64,000 nucleotides of DNA from UBA1014 sp964344035 (GCA_964344035.1 CAYFLK010000001.1:88714-152713), one strand, 5' to 3'. Shown: positions 18,114 to 27,553, counted from the first letter of the stretch. Notes: generated by a model not told the origin, from the sequence alone. Numbers and translations: made by a program.

Positions 18114-18686
18114 TTATGTTTTGGAAATGCCGCTGAGGATCATGCTGAAATAGGTGTCGATTAATTCCGTCACCGGAATGTCTTTAGCGGGATCGTACCA
18201 GCGAGAAAGCCAGTTGCACATGCCGAGGATGCCGAAGGCGACCAGCTTTGGGTTCTGCGTGGGTTTGAACACACCCTCAGACTGCCCTTCACTGATTAAT
18301 TCGATCCATAAATCGCTGTATTGCTTCCAGACTTTGCGGAGTTTCTCCATTTCCCTGTTTGCTTCGTAAATGTGGTGTTCGCGCAGGGCAACAGCCATTT
18401 CCAGGTAGTTCGGATCAAAACGGTCAAGGTGGTTTTCCAGCGCCAGTCTGAGTTTTTCTTCGTAGGTTTTTGACGAATCCATAATATGCCTCAATCCTTT
18501 CAATAGGTTGACGCTGGGCGGAAGGATGATTTCCGCAAGAATGGCCACGCGGTCACGAAAATAGTAATACAAACCCTCGCGCTTGATGCCCACTGCTTCA
18601 GCGATTTCCTCGAATGATGCGCCCTGGACCCCTTTGCGTTCAAACACCTCAGTGGCGCGTCTGACAATCTCACGCTTGCGTTTCAT
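18114..18686 (-). CDS. TetR-family transcriptional regulator
   Basis: 190 residues. The N-terminal helix-turn-helix is plain: REIVRRATEVFERKGVQGAS, FEEIAEAVGIKREGLYYYFR. The C-terminal ligand domain is helical and resembles the FadR/AcrR-like TetRs of acyl-CoA metabolism (YLEMAVALREHHIY, LVAFGILGMCNWLSRWYDP). It is convergent with the hydroxylase operon and divergent from the MaoC gene at 18800. It probably represses itself and the downstream catabolic genes in response to an acyl-CoA. Effector and targets are inference. Confidence 0.88.
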   Translation of the reverse strand: MKRKREIVRRATEVFERKGVQGASFEEIAEAVGIKREGLYYYFRDRVAILAEIILPPSVNLLKGLRHIMDSSKTYEEKLRLALENHLDRFDPNYLEMAVALREHHIYEANREMEKLRKVWKQYSDLWIELISEGQSEGVFKPTQNPKLVAFGILGMCNWLSRWYDPAKDIPVTELIDTYFSMILSGISKT

Positions 18687-18714
18687 GACCAGTGCATGCT
18701 GAATTGGGAAAAAT

Positions 18715-18753
18715 TTTACAATCTATAAAATAATGTAAACGAACTGTTTAACA
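18715..18753. promoter_or_regulatory. Putative TetR operator region
   Basis: The divergent spacer between the tetR gene and the hydratase gene holds TTTACA (18715-18720) and TGTAAA (18734-18739) as an inverted pair. A near-palindrome, TGTAAAC-GAACT-GTTTAACA (18734-18753), overlaps the right half. TetR regulators usually bind such sites beside their own gene. Confidence 0.4.
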
Positions 18754-18799
18754 GGCTTCAAGACGCTTTTTGTTTTACAGGAAATTTTCGGAGTTTCTC

Positions 18800-19243
18800 A
18801 TGAAGTACAAAGAATACCTGGGAAAGGAGTATCCCCCTTTCACGGTGGAAGTGGAAAAGGGTCGGCTGCGTTTTTTTGCTGATGCCGTCGGTGAAGATGA
18901 TGCACTCTACCGGGAAGAATCCACTGCACAAGAGTCCGGATATATATCCCTTCCGGCTCCCCTGACTTTCCCCTTTACAATCGCCATGGATGCCGGACAG
19001 TCATTCAATGTACTCGAAGATATGCGTATCCCGACAGAAAAAGCTGTACATGGTGAACAAGGATTTGTCTACCACAAACCTATTTGCGCTGGTGACGTGA
19101 TTTCCGGGACCCAGAAAGTGCTGGATATATATGAAAAAAAAAGGGGGGCGCTTCTTTTCATCGTGACGGAAACATCACTGACCAACCAGCGTAAAGAAAA
19201 GGTTTGCGATCTGCAGTCAACGATTGTGGTCAGGAACGGGTGA
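18800..19243 (+). CDS. MaoC-like hydratase, FAS1-dehydratase N-terminal type
   Basis: 147 residues with a single hot-dog fold of the type found as the N-terminal half of MaoC/HTD2-like 3-hydroxyacyl dehydratases: VEKGRLRFFADAVGEDDALY, PAPLTFPFTI, HGEQGFVYHKPICAGDVISG. The second half, bearing the catalytic dyad, is encoded separately by the next gene. The two subunits probably assemble as a heteromer acting on an enoyl- or hydroxyacyl-CoA. I chose the ATG at 18800, not the TTG upstream, because homology begins there. It is divergent from the TetR gene. Confidence 0.82.
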   Translation: MKYKEYLGKEYPPFTVEVEKGRLRFFADAVGEDDALYREESTAQESGYISLPAPLTFPFTIAMDAGQSFNVLEDMRIPTEKAVHGEQGFVYHKPICAGDVISGTQKVLDIYEKKRGALLFIVTETSLTNQRKEKVCDLQSTIVVRNG

Positions 19244-19341
19244 TATTTGACGGGAATGCAGGATGCAATGGATAAAGACTTGATTGTCCAGCTAATCCTG
19301 ACAAATAAAATTTAGGACAAACATTTGAAAATAGACAAGTC

Positions 19342-19776
19342 ATGCCCAAAGAAATTGAATTTGATGAGTTGAAAATTGGCGATCCAATTCCAGAATTGGT
19401 CAAAGGACCGATCACTCGTACTCAGCTCGCTCTTTTTGCCGGGGCGTCAGGAGATCACAACCCGATACACCTGGATGATGCTGAAGCCCGGGCAGGAGGG
19501 TTGTCCGGAGTGATTGTGCACGGAATGCTAAACATGGCGTTCCTTGGACAACTTTTGACACATTGGGTCCCTCAATCCGCGGTACGGACTTTCCGCACCC
19601 GTTTCTCGGCAATGGCTTATCCAGGAGACACTGTCACATGCAAGGGTGTGATTGCCGGAAAAAAACAAGAAGCGGATGAAAACCTGGTTGAACTGGATAT
19701 TGTTGTTGAAAACCAAAACGGTGACATCTTGTTGAAGGGAAGCGCTTCAATAGCAGAAATAAATCGCAGTGTTTGA
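19342..19776 (+). CDS. MaoC-like (R)-hydratase, catalytic hot-dog subunit
   Basis: 144 residues. It carries the hydratase-2 motif: FAGASGDHNPIHLDDAEAR supplies the catalytic Asp and His, followed by GVIVHGMLNMAFLGQLL and RFSAMAYPGDTVTCKG. With the preceding gene it would form a split MaoC enzyme that hydrates an enoyl-CoA or dehydrates its hydroxy form. The 98-base spacer lacks a terminator. No good ribosome site is seen upstream. Substrate unknown; the context suggests a CoA-thioester pathway. Confidence 0.87.
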   Translation: MPKEIEFDELKIGDPIPELVKGPITRTQLALFAGASGDHNPIHLDDAEARAGGLSGVIVHGMLNMAFLGQLLTHWVPQSAVRTFRTRFSAMAYPGDTVTCKGVIAGKKQEADENLVELDIVVENQNGDILLKGSASIAEINRSV

Positions 19777-19822
19777 ACGAGTTGATTTATAGAATTAAGC
19801 GCATACAGATTTGCATTAATAA

Positions 19823-19938
19823 TTAACCCTACAACGACACTTATACGGTTAGGCCGCTGTTTTTATCAGCATAAACAAAAAACTGAATTATTCAATGATT
19901 TCAGTGTGAGTCTGGCCAACCCTACGTTGTAGGGTTAA
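19823..19938. promoter_or_regulatory. Three copies of AACCCTAC forming inverted repeats upstream of hyuA
   Basis: TTAACCCTACAACG (19823-19836) is the exact reverse complement of bases 19925-19938. A third copy, AACCCTAC (19918-19925), makes a perfect 8-bp hairpin with the last (19918-19936). The 273-base spacer has no gene. The arrangement looks like a regulator-binding array or a terminator-like hairpin before hydantoinase A. Confidence 0.5.
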
Positions 19939-20049
19939 GATGAAACAAGTGTGATGCTGTTTGTCATCGATTACATGCTCCGACCAAACGCTTACAACAC
20001 GTGAATTTAAAAAATCCAGTTTTTCCTGCAAACCAATAATAAATCTATC

Positions 20050-22113
20050 ATGTCCCTGAAAATAGGTATTGATGTCGGAGGCACATTTACCGATTTCTAC
20101 GCAGTCGGAGATGAACAAGAGCCGGTGATCCACAAAGTACTTTCAACCCCGGACGACCCCTCACTTGCAGTTGTCAGCGGATTGAATGAACTGGCCGGGA
20201 TGATCAATTTATCAGGGCCGTTTATTTCATCCATAGACACTATCGTACATGGAACGACTGTTACAACGAACACCACCCTGACACGAACCGGGGCGAAATC
20301 GGGATTAATTACTACTGAAGGAGTGCGGGATGCGCTGGAGATGCGCCGCGGCATCCGCGAAGAACAGTACAACAACCGGTACACTAATGTCGAACCGCTG
20401 GTACCGCGCTATCTGAGAATAGGTGTAGAAGGGCGGCTTGACCGAAACGGGAGGGAAATTACCCCCTTGAACATGGAACAAGTCCGGAAGGCAGTTGAAT
20501 TATTTAAGCAAGAAAGTGTGGAGGCAGTGTCCATTTGCTTTATGAACGCCTTTACCAATCCGGAACACGAAAAACAAGCCGCCGAATTCGTCCGGAGTGA
20601 AATGCCTGGCGCCTATCTCAGTGTTTCCACCAGCCTGCTGCCCTCAATCCGGTTTTATGAACGGGTAAGCACAACCGTGCTGAACTCATATATCGGACCA
20701 AAGCTGGACCACTACCTAGGTCAGCTGCGGCTGCGTTTAAAGGACGCGGGGTTCAAGGGAGCATTGCTGATCATGCAGTCCAACGGAGGGATAATGACTC
20801 CTGAACATGCTAGGGCCAGCGCGGTTCAGACCCTGCTTTCCGGTCCTTCTTCCGGACCTGGTGCGGGGATGGTGTATGCCCGGGCCAATGGTCAAAGCAA
20901 GTGCATTGTGATTGACATGGGTGGGACTAGTTTTGAAGCGGCATTGGTGGCGGAAAACCCGATAGTTGCCAATTCAGGGAAAATAGACCGCCATCACATT
21001 GCCTTGCCAATGTTGGACATTCACACCATCGGGGCAGGTGGGGGCTCCATCGGCTGGATTGACGATGGAGGGTTGCTCCGCATGGGGCCAAAAAGCGCGG
21101 GGGCAGACCCTGGCCCCGCCTGTTACCAAAAAGGCGGGCACTTACCGACCACTACGGACGCTAATCTGATACTCGGTTTTCTTAATCCTGATTTCTTCGC
21201 CGGAGGACATATCCGCCTGGATGTTGAGGCTTCGAGGAACGCCGTAGAAGAACACGTTGCCAAACCGTTAGGATTTGATATAAATCGTGCTGCGGCAGGG
21301 ATGTACCGTATTGCCTGCACCAACATGGCTCAGGGAGTGCGTGAAATTTCCATTCGGCGCGGTTTTGACCCACGCGAGTTTCCTTTGGTGGTGGCCGGTG
21401 GCGCCGGTCCGATCCATTCCTGCCTGATTTGCAATGAACTTGAAATTCCATTGCAGATTGTTCCACGCGAATCGTCAATTCTATGTGCTGTCGGTATGTT
21501 GATGAGCGATATTAAACATGATTTTATCCGTACCTTTGTTTCGCGTCTCGACCATATCGATTGGGAAAAGCTGGGAAGCATGGTTGGAGAAATGCAAAGA
21601 GAGGGAAGCAGCTTGCTCAAAGAGGCCATGATTCCCAATGACCGGCAGGCGCACCTGATCAAATTCGATTGCCGTTACCTCAAGCAGTACCACGAGGTTT
21701 CATTTCCGGTGTCTGCACAGGTTTTCGAAAAACGAGATATTGAAGGGATAACAAAAGCTTTTCATGACGAACATAGCCGCTTGTATGGATACACCCTGGA
21801 AGAAGACGGGACCCCGATTGAAATCATAAATGTGCGTGTGCAGTCTTTGGGGAAGACTGTGAAACCTGGCCAGAGGAAGGACTCTCCGGGCAATCCCGAT
21901 CCCTCCGAAGCTTTCAAGGAGCGGCGCAGGATTTATGTATTTGAGGATGAGGATTTTCAAGTTGTGCCGGTTTACGATGGACACAGGCTGCGTCCGGGTC
22001 ACCGCATTCAAGGCCCTGCGATGATAGAGCAGGTGACCACCGCGGTTTTCGTCAGCAGGTCTTTCGATTGCAAATGTGATCCATACATGTCCTTAACGTT
22101 AAAGCGCAGCTGA
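20050..22113 (+). CDS. Hydantoinase/oxoprolinase family protein, subunit A
   Basis: 687 residues, HyuA/acetone-carboxylase beta-like ATPase subunit. The ASKHA phosphate motifs are at the N-terminus (IGIDVGGTFTDFYAV) and centre (VIDMGGTSFEAALV), with TTVTTNTTLTRTG-type sequence and GAGGGSIGWID, and a C-terminal acetone carboxylase/hydantoinase segment. The family couples ATP hydrolysis to opening of cyclic amides (N-methylhydantoin, 5-oxoproline) or to carboxylation of ketones. The specific substrate cannot be chosen. Its partner subunit follows. A good Shine-Dalgarno is absent before the ATG at 20050. Confidence 0.9.
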   Translation: MSLKIGIDVGGTFTDFYAVGDEQEPVIHKVLSTPDDPSLAVVSGLNELAGMINLSGPFISSIDTIVHGTTVTTNTTLTRTGAKSGLITTEGVRDALEMRRGIREEQYNNRYTNVEPLVPRYLRIGVEGRLDRNGREITPLNMEQVRKAVELFKQESVEAVSICFMNAFTNPEHEKQAAEFVRSEMPGAYLSVSTSLLPSIRFYERVSTTVLNSYIGPKLDHYLGQLRLRLKDAGFKGALLIMQSNGGIMTPEHARASAVQTLLSGPSSGPGAGMVYARANGQSKCIVIDMGGTSFEAALVAENPIVANSGKIDRHHIALPMLDIHTIGAGGGSIGWIDDGGLLRMGPKSAGADPGPACYQKGGHLPTTTDANLILGFLNPDFFAGGHIRLDVEASRNAVEEHVAKPLGFDINRAAAGMYRIACTNMAQGVREISIRRGFDPREFPLVVAGGAGPIHSCLICNELEIPLQIVPRESSILCAVGMLMSDIKHDFIRTFVSRLDHIDWEKLGSMVGEMQREGSSLLKEAMIPNDRQAHLIKFDCRYLKQYHEVSFPVSAQVFEKRDIEGITKAFHDEHSRLYGYTLEEDGTPIEIINVRVQSLGKTVKPGQRKDSPGNPDPSEAFKERRRIYVFEDEDFQVVPVYDGHRLRPGHRIQGPAMIEQVTTAVFVSRSFDCKCDPYMSLTLKRS

Positions 22114-22213
22114 AGTTAAGAGAGGCAGGTTCATAATAAAGATGGTCCAATGGGTTTATAATTCTCTTTGTTGATCTTGTAATCGTATCAAACTTAAATT
22201 CCGTAATTTCACC

Positions 22214-23893
22214 ATGATCGAAATTGATCCTATCTTCCTTTCAGTATACGCAAACACATTTAAATCGATCACTGATGAAATGAGCATTGTTGTGGAAAAA
22301 ACCACGCGTTCACCGATTTTGTGCGAGGCAAAGGATTTTGTTACGGGTCTCTATGATGCACATGGGAACATGCTTGAACAAACCGAAAACCTGCCGATTC
22401 TGGCTTTCTCGCTGGCCCCTGTATGCCGCTATCTAGTTGATTATTTTGGAGATGATATTCATCAAGGGGATGTCATATTCCACAATGACGTCTTCAGTTA
22501 TGGAAACCAGAATAACGATGTTGCTGTGTTCCGGCCTGTTTTTTATGAGAACAGACTGGTGGCCTGGACCGCTGTAAAGGGACACCAGGCAGACATCGGG
22601 GGAAATGTGCAGGGCGGTTATAACCCCAATGCCACCGAAGTCTGGCAGGAAGCGCTCAGGATACCCCCGGTGAAAGTGTATGAAAAGGGAAAGCTGCGCC
22701 GGGATGTGTGGGACCTGATTTTTGCAAACATCCGTCTGGAAATCGTCCGGCATGATATGAAAGCGCAGATGGGCGCCTGCAAAGTCGGGGAACGGCGGGT
22801 GCAGGAAATGTTGAAAAAATACGGCCTCCTGCATTTTGAATCTCATAAATCAGCCCTGTTTGACGCCACCCGGAAAATGATGGAAGCGGAGATAGCCAAA
22901 ATCCCAAACGGAATCTACACCGGGAAAGGGAATGTCTATTTCGATGGCCATCATGAAGGAAGCGAGTTCACTATCAGAGTTAAGATAGTGGTGGAAGACA
23001 ACGCAATCACATTCGACTATTCCGAAACTGATAAGCAAACAAATGGGTTTGTCAATGGCACTTACACCTCGAGCGCATCAGCGACACTGCTAACTTTTTT
23101 GCAGATGGTGAACCCGGATATTCCTCACAATGAAGGGATGGTCACCCCGATTATGATCACCATACCTGATGGCTCCATCCTCAATGCTTCCTACCCGAAG
23201 GCGACAACTTTCGGTAACCACCTATGTCCACCGAATGCCGATGCAGTCATCAGGGCGCTGGCTCCGGTTATTCCTGAGCGTGTCACAGCGGGATGGAACA
23301 ATCTGCTGTGTTCACTCACTGCCGGGTTCGATGCGGAAAAAAACGAGCGTTATGTGGATATCGGATTCATGGGGTTGAAAGGTGGTTCCGGAGCGATGCG
23401 TGGAACCGACGGTTACGATCACATAGGCATGATAGACGCGTCCGGAGGCGTTCTCGATCAGGATTATGAAATGTTTGAACAGCAAACCCCGCATCGTCTG
23501 CTTAAACATGAATATGTCACCGATTCCGCCGGCGCCGGTCAATGGCGCGGAGGGCTGGGGGTGGAAACGAATTTTCTGATAGGCTCCGACGACACACAGG
23601 TCGTGGTCTTTGGTGACGGTGATTTTGAACCCGCTTTCGGCCTCTTCGGAGGCAAGGATAGTATTTTAAACACCATTGAATTGACCTATCTGGACGGAAG
23701 AAAAGTTACCCCCAACAACAAAGACCTCATCATGGGTGTGCCTAAAGAAACTCACTACCACCAAATCGCCGGCGGCGGCGGAGGATACGGCAATCCCAAA
23801 AGCCGTGACCATGCGAAAATAAAGGAAGAAGTTAGAAACGGAGTAATTTCTCCACAAGCGGCGCGGAATGTTTATGGAGTGGATGATCTTTAA
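22214..23893 (+). CDS. Hydantoinase B/oxoprolinase family protein, subunit B
   Basis: 559 residues, typical for HyuB. Recognisable are the N-terminal SVYANTFKSITDEMSIVVEK, EAKDFVTGLYDAHGNMLEQ, GDVIFHNDVFSYG and AVKGHQADIGG, and near the C-terminus the metal-rich loop GAGQWRGGLGVETNF and GGGGGYGNP. It works with the upstream A subunit in ATP-dependent hydrolysis or carboxylation. In acetophenone-type carboxylases extra subunits are present; none are here, which favours a hydantoinase/oxoprolinase-like activity on a lactam or imide. Genes are 100 bases apart with no terminator. Confidence 0.9.
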   Translation: MIEIDPIFLSVYANTFKSITDEMSIVVEKTTRSPILCEAKDFVTGLYDAHGNMLEQTENLPILAFSLAPVCRYLVDYFGDDIHQGDVIFHNDVFSYGNQNNDVAVFRPVFYENRLVAWTAVKGHQADIGGNVQGGYNPNATEVWQEALRIPPVKVYEKGKLRRDVWDLIFANIRLEIVRHDMKAQMGACKVGERRVQEMLKKYGLLHFESHKSALFDATRKMMEAEIAKIPNGIYTGKGNVYFDGHHEGSEFTIRVKIVVEDNAITFDYSETDKQTNGFVNGTYTSSASATLLTFLQMVNPDIPHNEGMVTPIMITIPDGSILNASYPKATTFGNHLCPPNADAVIRALAPVIPERVTAGWNNLLCSLTAGFDAEKNERYVDIGFMGLKGGSGAMRGTDGYDHIGMIDASGGVLDQDYEMFEQQTPHRLLKHEYVTDSAGAGQWRGGLGVETNFLIGSDDTQVVVFGDGDFEPAFGLFGGKDSILNTIELTYLDGRKVTPNNKDLIMGVPKETHYHQIAGGGGGYGNPKSRDHAKIKEEVRNGVISPQAARNVYGVDDL

Positions 23894-23932
23894 CTTGAAG
23901 TCAATCGTATTGTGGATATTAAATCCATACAA

Positions 23933-24346
23933 ATGAGTGAAAAAAGAGAAAGATATTACCGCCTTCTTTTTCTTTTATGTGCAGTTTATGACATAGTCCT
24001 CGGCATACTCTTCATTTTCTTTTATGAATTGGCGTTCAGTGTACTGGGCATAGTTGATAAGTTGCCTGTTTTTGGCGGTTATATCTCTCTGATCGGTGCT
24101 TTCCTTTTTGTCATAGGTATAGCCTACTGGCTTATTTATAGAGGAGATTTTTATAAGAACCTCGATCTGATTACCGTTGGGGCACTGTACAAACTTGCAT
24201 ACTGCACAGTATCATTTTTCTATTTTAGTGTTGGTGATGTGCCGCACATCGTTTTTGTCGCGCTTTTTGGGGTAATAGATTTAATTATGTTTGTTCTGAT
24301 GATGGAATGTATTTTCTTTCTGAAGAGGTCTTCAGAATTACAATAA
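23933..24346 (+). CDS. Small integral membrane protein, four predicted helices
   Basis: Not recognised. About 137 residues, almost entirely hydrophobic after a charged start (MSEKRERYYR). Four membrane spans can be read: LLFLLCAVYDIVLGILFIFF, YISLIGAFLFVIGIAYWLIY, YKLAYCTVSFFYFSV and IVFVALFGVIDLIMFVLMM. I start at the ATG (23933) rather than the in-frame GTG at 23912. It lies 39 bases after hyuB and 28 before the acyl-CoA dehydrogenase, on the same strand, so it is likely part of the catabolic operon. Similar small DoxX-like or DUF proteins exist, but no assignment is safe. Confidence 0.7.
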   Translation: MSEKRERYYRLLFLLCAVYDIVLGILFIFFYELAFSVLGIVDKLPVFGGYISLIGAFLFVIGIAYWLIYRGDFYKNLDLITVGALYKLAYCTVSFFYFSVGDVPHIVFVALFGVIDLIMFVLMMECIFFLKRSSELQ

Positions 24347-24374
24347 TTGGTTTCCCGTGCGAGTTATTCAATAA

Positions 24375-25502
24375 ATGGACTTCAATCTTTCCAGCGAGCA
24401 GCAACTGGTTCAGGAAACGTTCGCCCGTTTCAGTGATGAGCAGATAGCTCCCCAGGCAGAGGAGATCGATGAGGCGCACGCTTTCCCGGAGGAGCTTTTC
24501 CGGAAGCTCGGTGATTTGGGTTTTTTCGCCATGCGTTATCCTGATGATGTAGGCGGCGTTGACGCGGATTTGCAAACCTTCTGTCTGGCATTGACGGAAA
24601 TCGCGCGCGGTTCACTATCACTTGCCGGTTGCGCCGCTATGCAGTCGTTGATGGGAACCAAGTTTTTGCAAATGCTTGGAAGCGATAAAATACATCAACG
24701 GCTGTTAAAACCGGCGTTAAAAGGAAAAAAAATCGGTGCAATCTGCATGACAGAACCAAACGCCGGAAGTGATCTGGGAAGCATAGCCACTTATGCTGAA
24801 AAAACGAATGGGGGGTACAAACTCACTGGTCAAAAAACGTGGGTCACATCCGCACCGGTGGCTGATTTCTTCACGGTATTCGCGAAGTGTGGAGCGGAGG
24901 GGAAATTGAGTATTTTCCTGGTTGAAAAAGATTTCAAGGGCATAAGCGTGGGAAGGGCCATCGGGAAAATGGGTGTGTGGGCCCTTCAGACTTCTGAGGT
25001 TTCGTTTGACGAATGCCATGTTCCTCAGGGCCACCGTTTGAGTAAAAAAGAAGGAGACGGAGAAGAACACTTACGCAAACTACTGGCGGAAATCCGCATA
25101 ATTACTGGGGCAATGGCGGTCGGCACGGCCCGGGCAGCGCTGGCGGAAGCCGTGCGTTACGCCGGAGAGCGACAACAGTTCGGCAAGCCAATCAACCGCT
25201 TTCAGGCGGTTCAGATGAAACTCGCCGAAATGGCCACAGACCTTGAAGCCGCCATTCATCTGGTGCGGTATGCGGCGTGGCTCCACGATAATGACAAGCC
25301 GCACCATAAGGAATCCGCAATGGCAAAACTGTTTGCCTCTGAAAGCGCTGCGGCAGTGTGCGACAAGGCTGCGCGGGTGCTTGCTTCCTACGGTTATGCT
25401 ATGGAATACCCTGTTCAGCGATACTTGCGGGATATCCGCTTCACGCTGATCGGGGGAGGGACCAGTGAAATTCTGAAACTGATCATTGCCAAGGGGCTTT
25501 GA
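24375..25502 (+). CDS. Acyl-CoA dehydrogenase
   Basis: 375-residue flavoenzyme introducing an alpha-beta double bond into an acyl-CoA, with electrons passed to ETF. Features: the N-terminal helical domain starting FNLSSEQQLVQETFARFSDE, the flavin motif CMTEPNAGSDLGS, KTWVTSAPVADFF, and the C-terminal GERQQFGKPINRFQAVQMKL and YLRDIRFTLIGGGTSEI. The catalytic base region near GGGTSEI resembles short/branched-chain enzymes. It directly precedes the two B12 mutase genes, so it may oxidise the mutase product or supply its precursor. No Shine-Dalgarno visible. Confidence 0.92.
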   Translation: MDFNLSSEQQLVQETFARFSDEQIAPQAEEIDEAHAFPEELFRKLGDLGFFAMRYPDDVGGVDADLQTFCLALTEIARGSLSLAGCAAMQSLMGTKFLQMLGSDKIHQRLLKPALKGKKIGAICMTEPNAGSDLGSIATYAEKTNGGYKLTGQKTWVTSAPVADFFTVFAKCGAEGKLSIFLVEKDFKGISVGRAIGKMGVWALQTSEVSFDECHVPQGHRLSKKEGDGEEHLRKLLAEIRIITGAMAVGTARAALAEAVRYAGERQQFGKPINRFQAVQMKLAEMATDLEAAIHLVRYAAWLHDNDKPHHKESAMAKLFASESAAAVCDKAARVLASYGYAMEYPVQRYLRDIRFTLIGGGTSEILKLIIAKGL

Positions 25503-25526
25503 TTTATCCACTATCCCTGTCAAATA

Positions 25527-25919
25527 ATGAAACGAAAAATCCGAATATTGCTTGCCAAACCAGGGTTGGACGGTCATGACGTGGGCGTAAAAGTGGTCGC
25601 GCACGGTTTGAAGGACGCTGGATTTGAAGTCATCTACCTGGGGTTGCGGCAGACCCCCGAAGCCATAGCTGCGGCCGCCCGGGACGAAGATGTTGACGTC
25701 ATTGGCGTTTCCATACTTTCCGGTGCGCACCTGCCTCTATGTGCAAAACTCCGGGACCTTTTCATTGCTCAACAACTTAACGATAAGCTCTGGATTGTCG
25801 GGGGGAACATACCGGAAAATGATCGTGATGAACTGCGCAGGTTGGGATACCGTGGTGTTTTCCCCACGGGTACACCGCTGGATGAAATCAGTTCTGAGAT
25901 CCGGAGGTATTTCTCATGA
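25527..25919 (+). CDS. B12-binding small subunit of an acyl-CoA mutase
   Basis: 130 residues, a stand-alone cobalamin-binding domain. The DxHxxG motif is DGHDVG in LAKPGLDGHDVGVKVVAHGL, with the SxL partner in GVSILSGAH and the GG of VGGNIP. The His serves as the lower cobalt ligand in this family. It overlaps the large-subunit gene by four bases (ATGA), showing that the mutase is a two-subunit enzyme of the archaeal or hydroxyisobutyryl/methylmalonyl-CoA mutase style rather than a fused MCM. Confidence 0.92.
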   Translation: MKRKIRILLAKPGLDGHDVGVKVVAHGLKDAGFEVIYLGLRQTPEAIAAAARDEDVDVIGVSILSGAHLPLCAKLRDLFIAQQLNDKLWIVGGNIPENDRDELRRLGYRGVFPTGTPLDEISSEIRRYFS

Positions 25920-27553
25920 AAACTGAAACTGATAATCGGATCCCGGACATGACAAAACCTGGTGTCGACAACCCAGTTATCAACGAATCCGGAATCCGTA
26001 TCAAGACCCTCTATACCGAGGAGGATGTCAAAGGTTCCGGTGGGTTCGATACAAGCATCCCCGGAGAACCTCCGTTTACTCGTGGAATCCACCCGCACAT
26101 GTACCGCAAACGTCCATGGACCATGCGCCAGTACACCGGGTTTGCCAATGCCGCGGACACCAACGAGAGGTTCCACTATCTGATACGCAACGGACAAACC
26201 GGGTTGAATGTGGCATTCGATTTGCCAACACAGTGTGGCTATGATTCCGATGCGCCGGAAGCATCAGGGGAAGTCGGGCGTGTAGGCATGGCCGTGGACT
26301 CGCTGCGTGATTTTGAGATTGCATTTGACGGCATTGACCTTGACAGGATCACTGTCTCTTTGACCATCAACGGTGCGGCGGCAATTTTAATCGCCATGTA
26401 TTTTGCCATGGCGGAAAAACGGGGATACTATCTCAAAACACTGCGCGGAACCGCCCAAAACGACATTCTTAAGGAATTCATCGGGCGCGGTACTTGGGTT
26501 TTTCCGGTTAAGCCATCCATGAAACTGGTGGCAGACACCGTGGAATATTGCGCGGCAAACGCTCCGAAATACAGCCCCGTAAGTGCTTGCGGATACCACA
26601 TTCGGGAATCCGGCGCGAATCCGGCACAAGAAATCGGATACGCGTTCTGCATTGCAAAAGCTTATATTGACGATGTTTTGAAGCGCGGTTTGGACATTGA
26701 CGAATTCGCGGGGCGGCTTTCGTTCAATTTCAACATCTTCGGAAACCTGTTTGAACAGGTGGCTAAGTTCCGTGCCGCGCGGAGGCTATGGGCTAAGATA
26801 ATCCTGGAAGAATACGGCGCGAAAAATCCAAAATCAGGGTGGCTGAGAATGATAGCCGGCGGTGGCGGCAGCGGATTGACCATCCAGCAGCCGGAAAACA
26901 ACATCGTGCGCGGCGCTTTTTACGCGCTAGTGGGCGCCCTTTCCGGGGCGCAGACAATGGCATTGTGTTGTTATGATGAGGCATACACAATTCCCAGTCC
27001 CAAGGCGCAGCATATTTCATTGCGAACCATGCAGCTGCTTGTCGAGGAAATAGGGCTTGCGGACACAGTTGATCCCCTGGGGGGGAGTTACTATGTAGAA
27101 ACCCTGACCAATGACATGGAAAAAAGGATTGTTGCCGTAATGCAGGAAGTAGACGCGAAAGGCGGGATCGTTAATGCCGTTGCTGAAGGCAGGATACAGG
27201 CACAGGTGTCCGCGCAGGCGTACCGCCATCAAAAAGATATCGAATCTGGAAAATTCCGCAAAATCGGGGTGAACTGTTACGTGGATGAAAACGAGGAAAC
27301 TCCCGAAGTGGAACTGCATCCCTACAATGAACAGGATGCAAAAACTCAGGTTGAAGGGTTGAAAAACCTCCGCCACACACGCAACAAGAAAGAAGTTGAA
27401 AGCTCGCTGTCGCAGTTGAGGAAGGCCGTGCAAATGGACATGAACGTGATGCCTGCCCTGATTGATGCAGTCAAAACCTACGCCACGGTTGGTGAAATGA
27501 CGAATGTGATGGTTGAGGTTTTCGGACGTTATCAGGAACCGATCCGGTTTTAA
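25916..27553 (+). CDS. Methylmalonyl-CoA mutase-like large subunit
   Basis: 545 residues, the substrate-binding TIM-barrel subunit of an adenosylcobalamin mutase. Family motifs: PWTMRQYTGFANAADTNERF, VAFDLPTQCGYDSD, QNDILKEFIGRGTWVFP, GYHIRESGANPAQEIGYAF, QQPENNIVRGAFYAL and DTVDPLGGSYYVE. Residues aligning with MCM Tyr89 (RQYTGF), Arg207 (FIGRGT) and Tyr243-His244 (GYHIRE) are kept, which predicts a carboxylated substrate such as methylmalonyl-CoA. The loop AQTMALCCYDEAYTIPS departs from the usual TQSLHTNSFDEALALPT, so the substrate may differ. No MeaB-type chaperone gene is adjacent. Confidence 0.9.
   Translation: MKTETDNRIPDMTKPGVDNPVINESGIRIKTLYTEEDVKGSGGFDTSIPGEPPFTRGIHPHMYRKRPWTMRQYTGFANAADTNERFHYLIRNGQTGLNVAFDLPTQCGYDSDAPEASGEVGRVGMAVDSLRDFEIAFDGIDLDRITVSLTINGAAAILIAMYFAMAEKRGYYLKTLRGTAQNDILKEFIGRGTWVFPVKPSMKLVADTVEYCAANAPKYSPVSACGYHIRESGANPAQEIGYAFCIAKAYIDDVLKRGLDIDEFAGRLSFNFNIFGNLFEQVAKFRAARRLWAKIILEEYGAKNPKSGWLRMIAGGGGSGLTIQQPENNIVRGAFYALVGALSGAQTMALCCYDEAYTIPSPKAQHISLRTMQLLVEEIGLADTVDPLGGSYYVETLTNDMEKRIVAVMQEVDAKGGIVNAVAEGRIQAQVSAQAYRHQKDIESGKFRKIGVNCYVDENEETPEVELHPYNEQDAKTQVEGLKNLRHTRNKKEVESSLSQLRKAVQMDMNVMPALIDAVKTYATVGEMTNVMVEVFGRYQEPIRF

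Noticed and set aside
20050..23893. Acetone or acetophenone carboxylase
   Set aside because: The additional small subunits of those enzymes are not encoded nearby; only the A and B pair is present.
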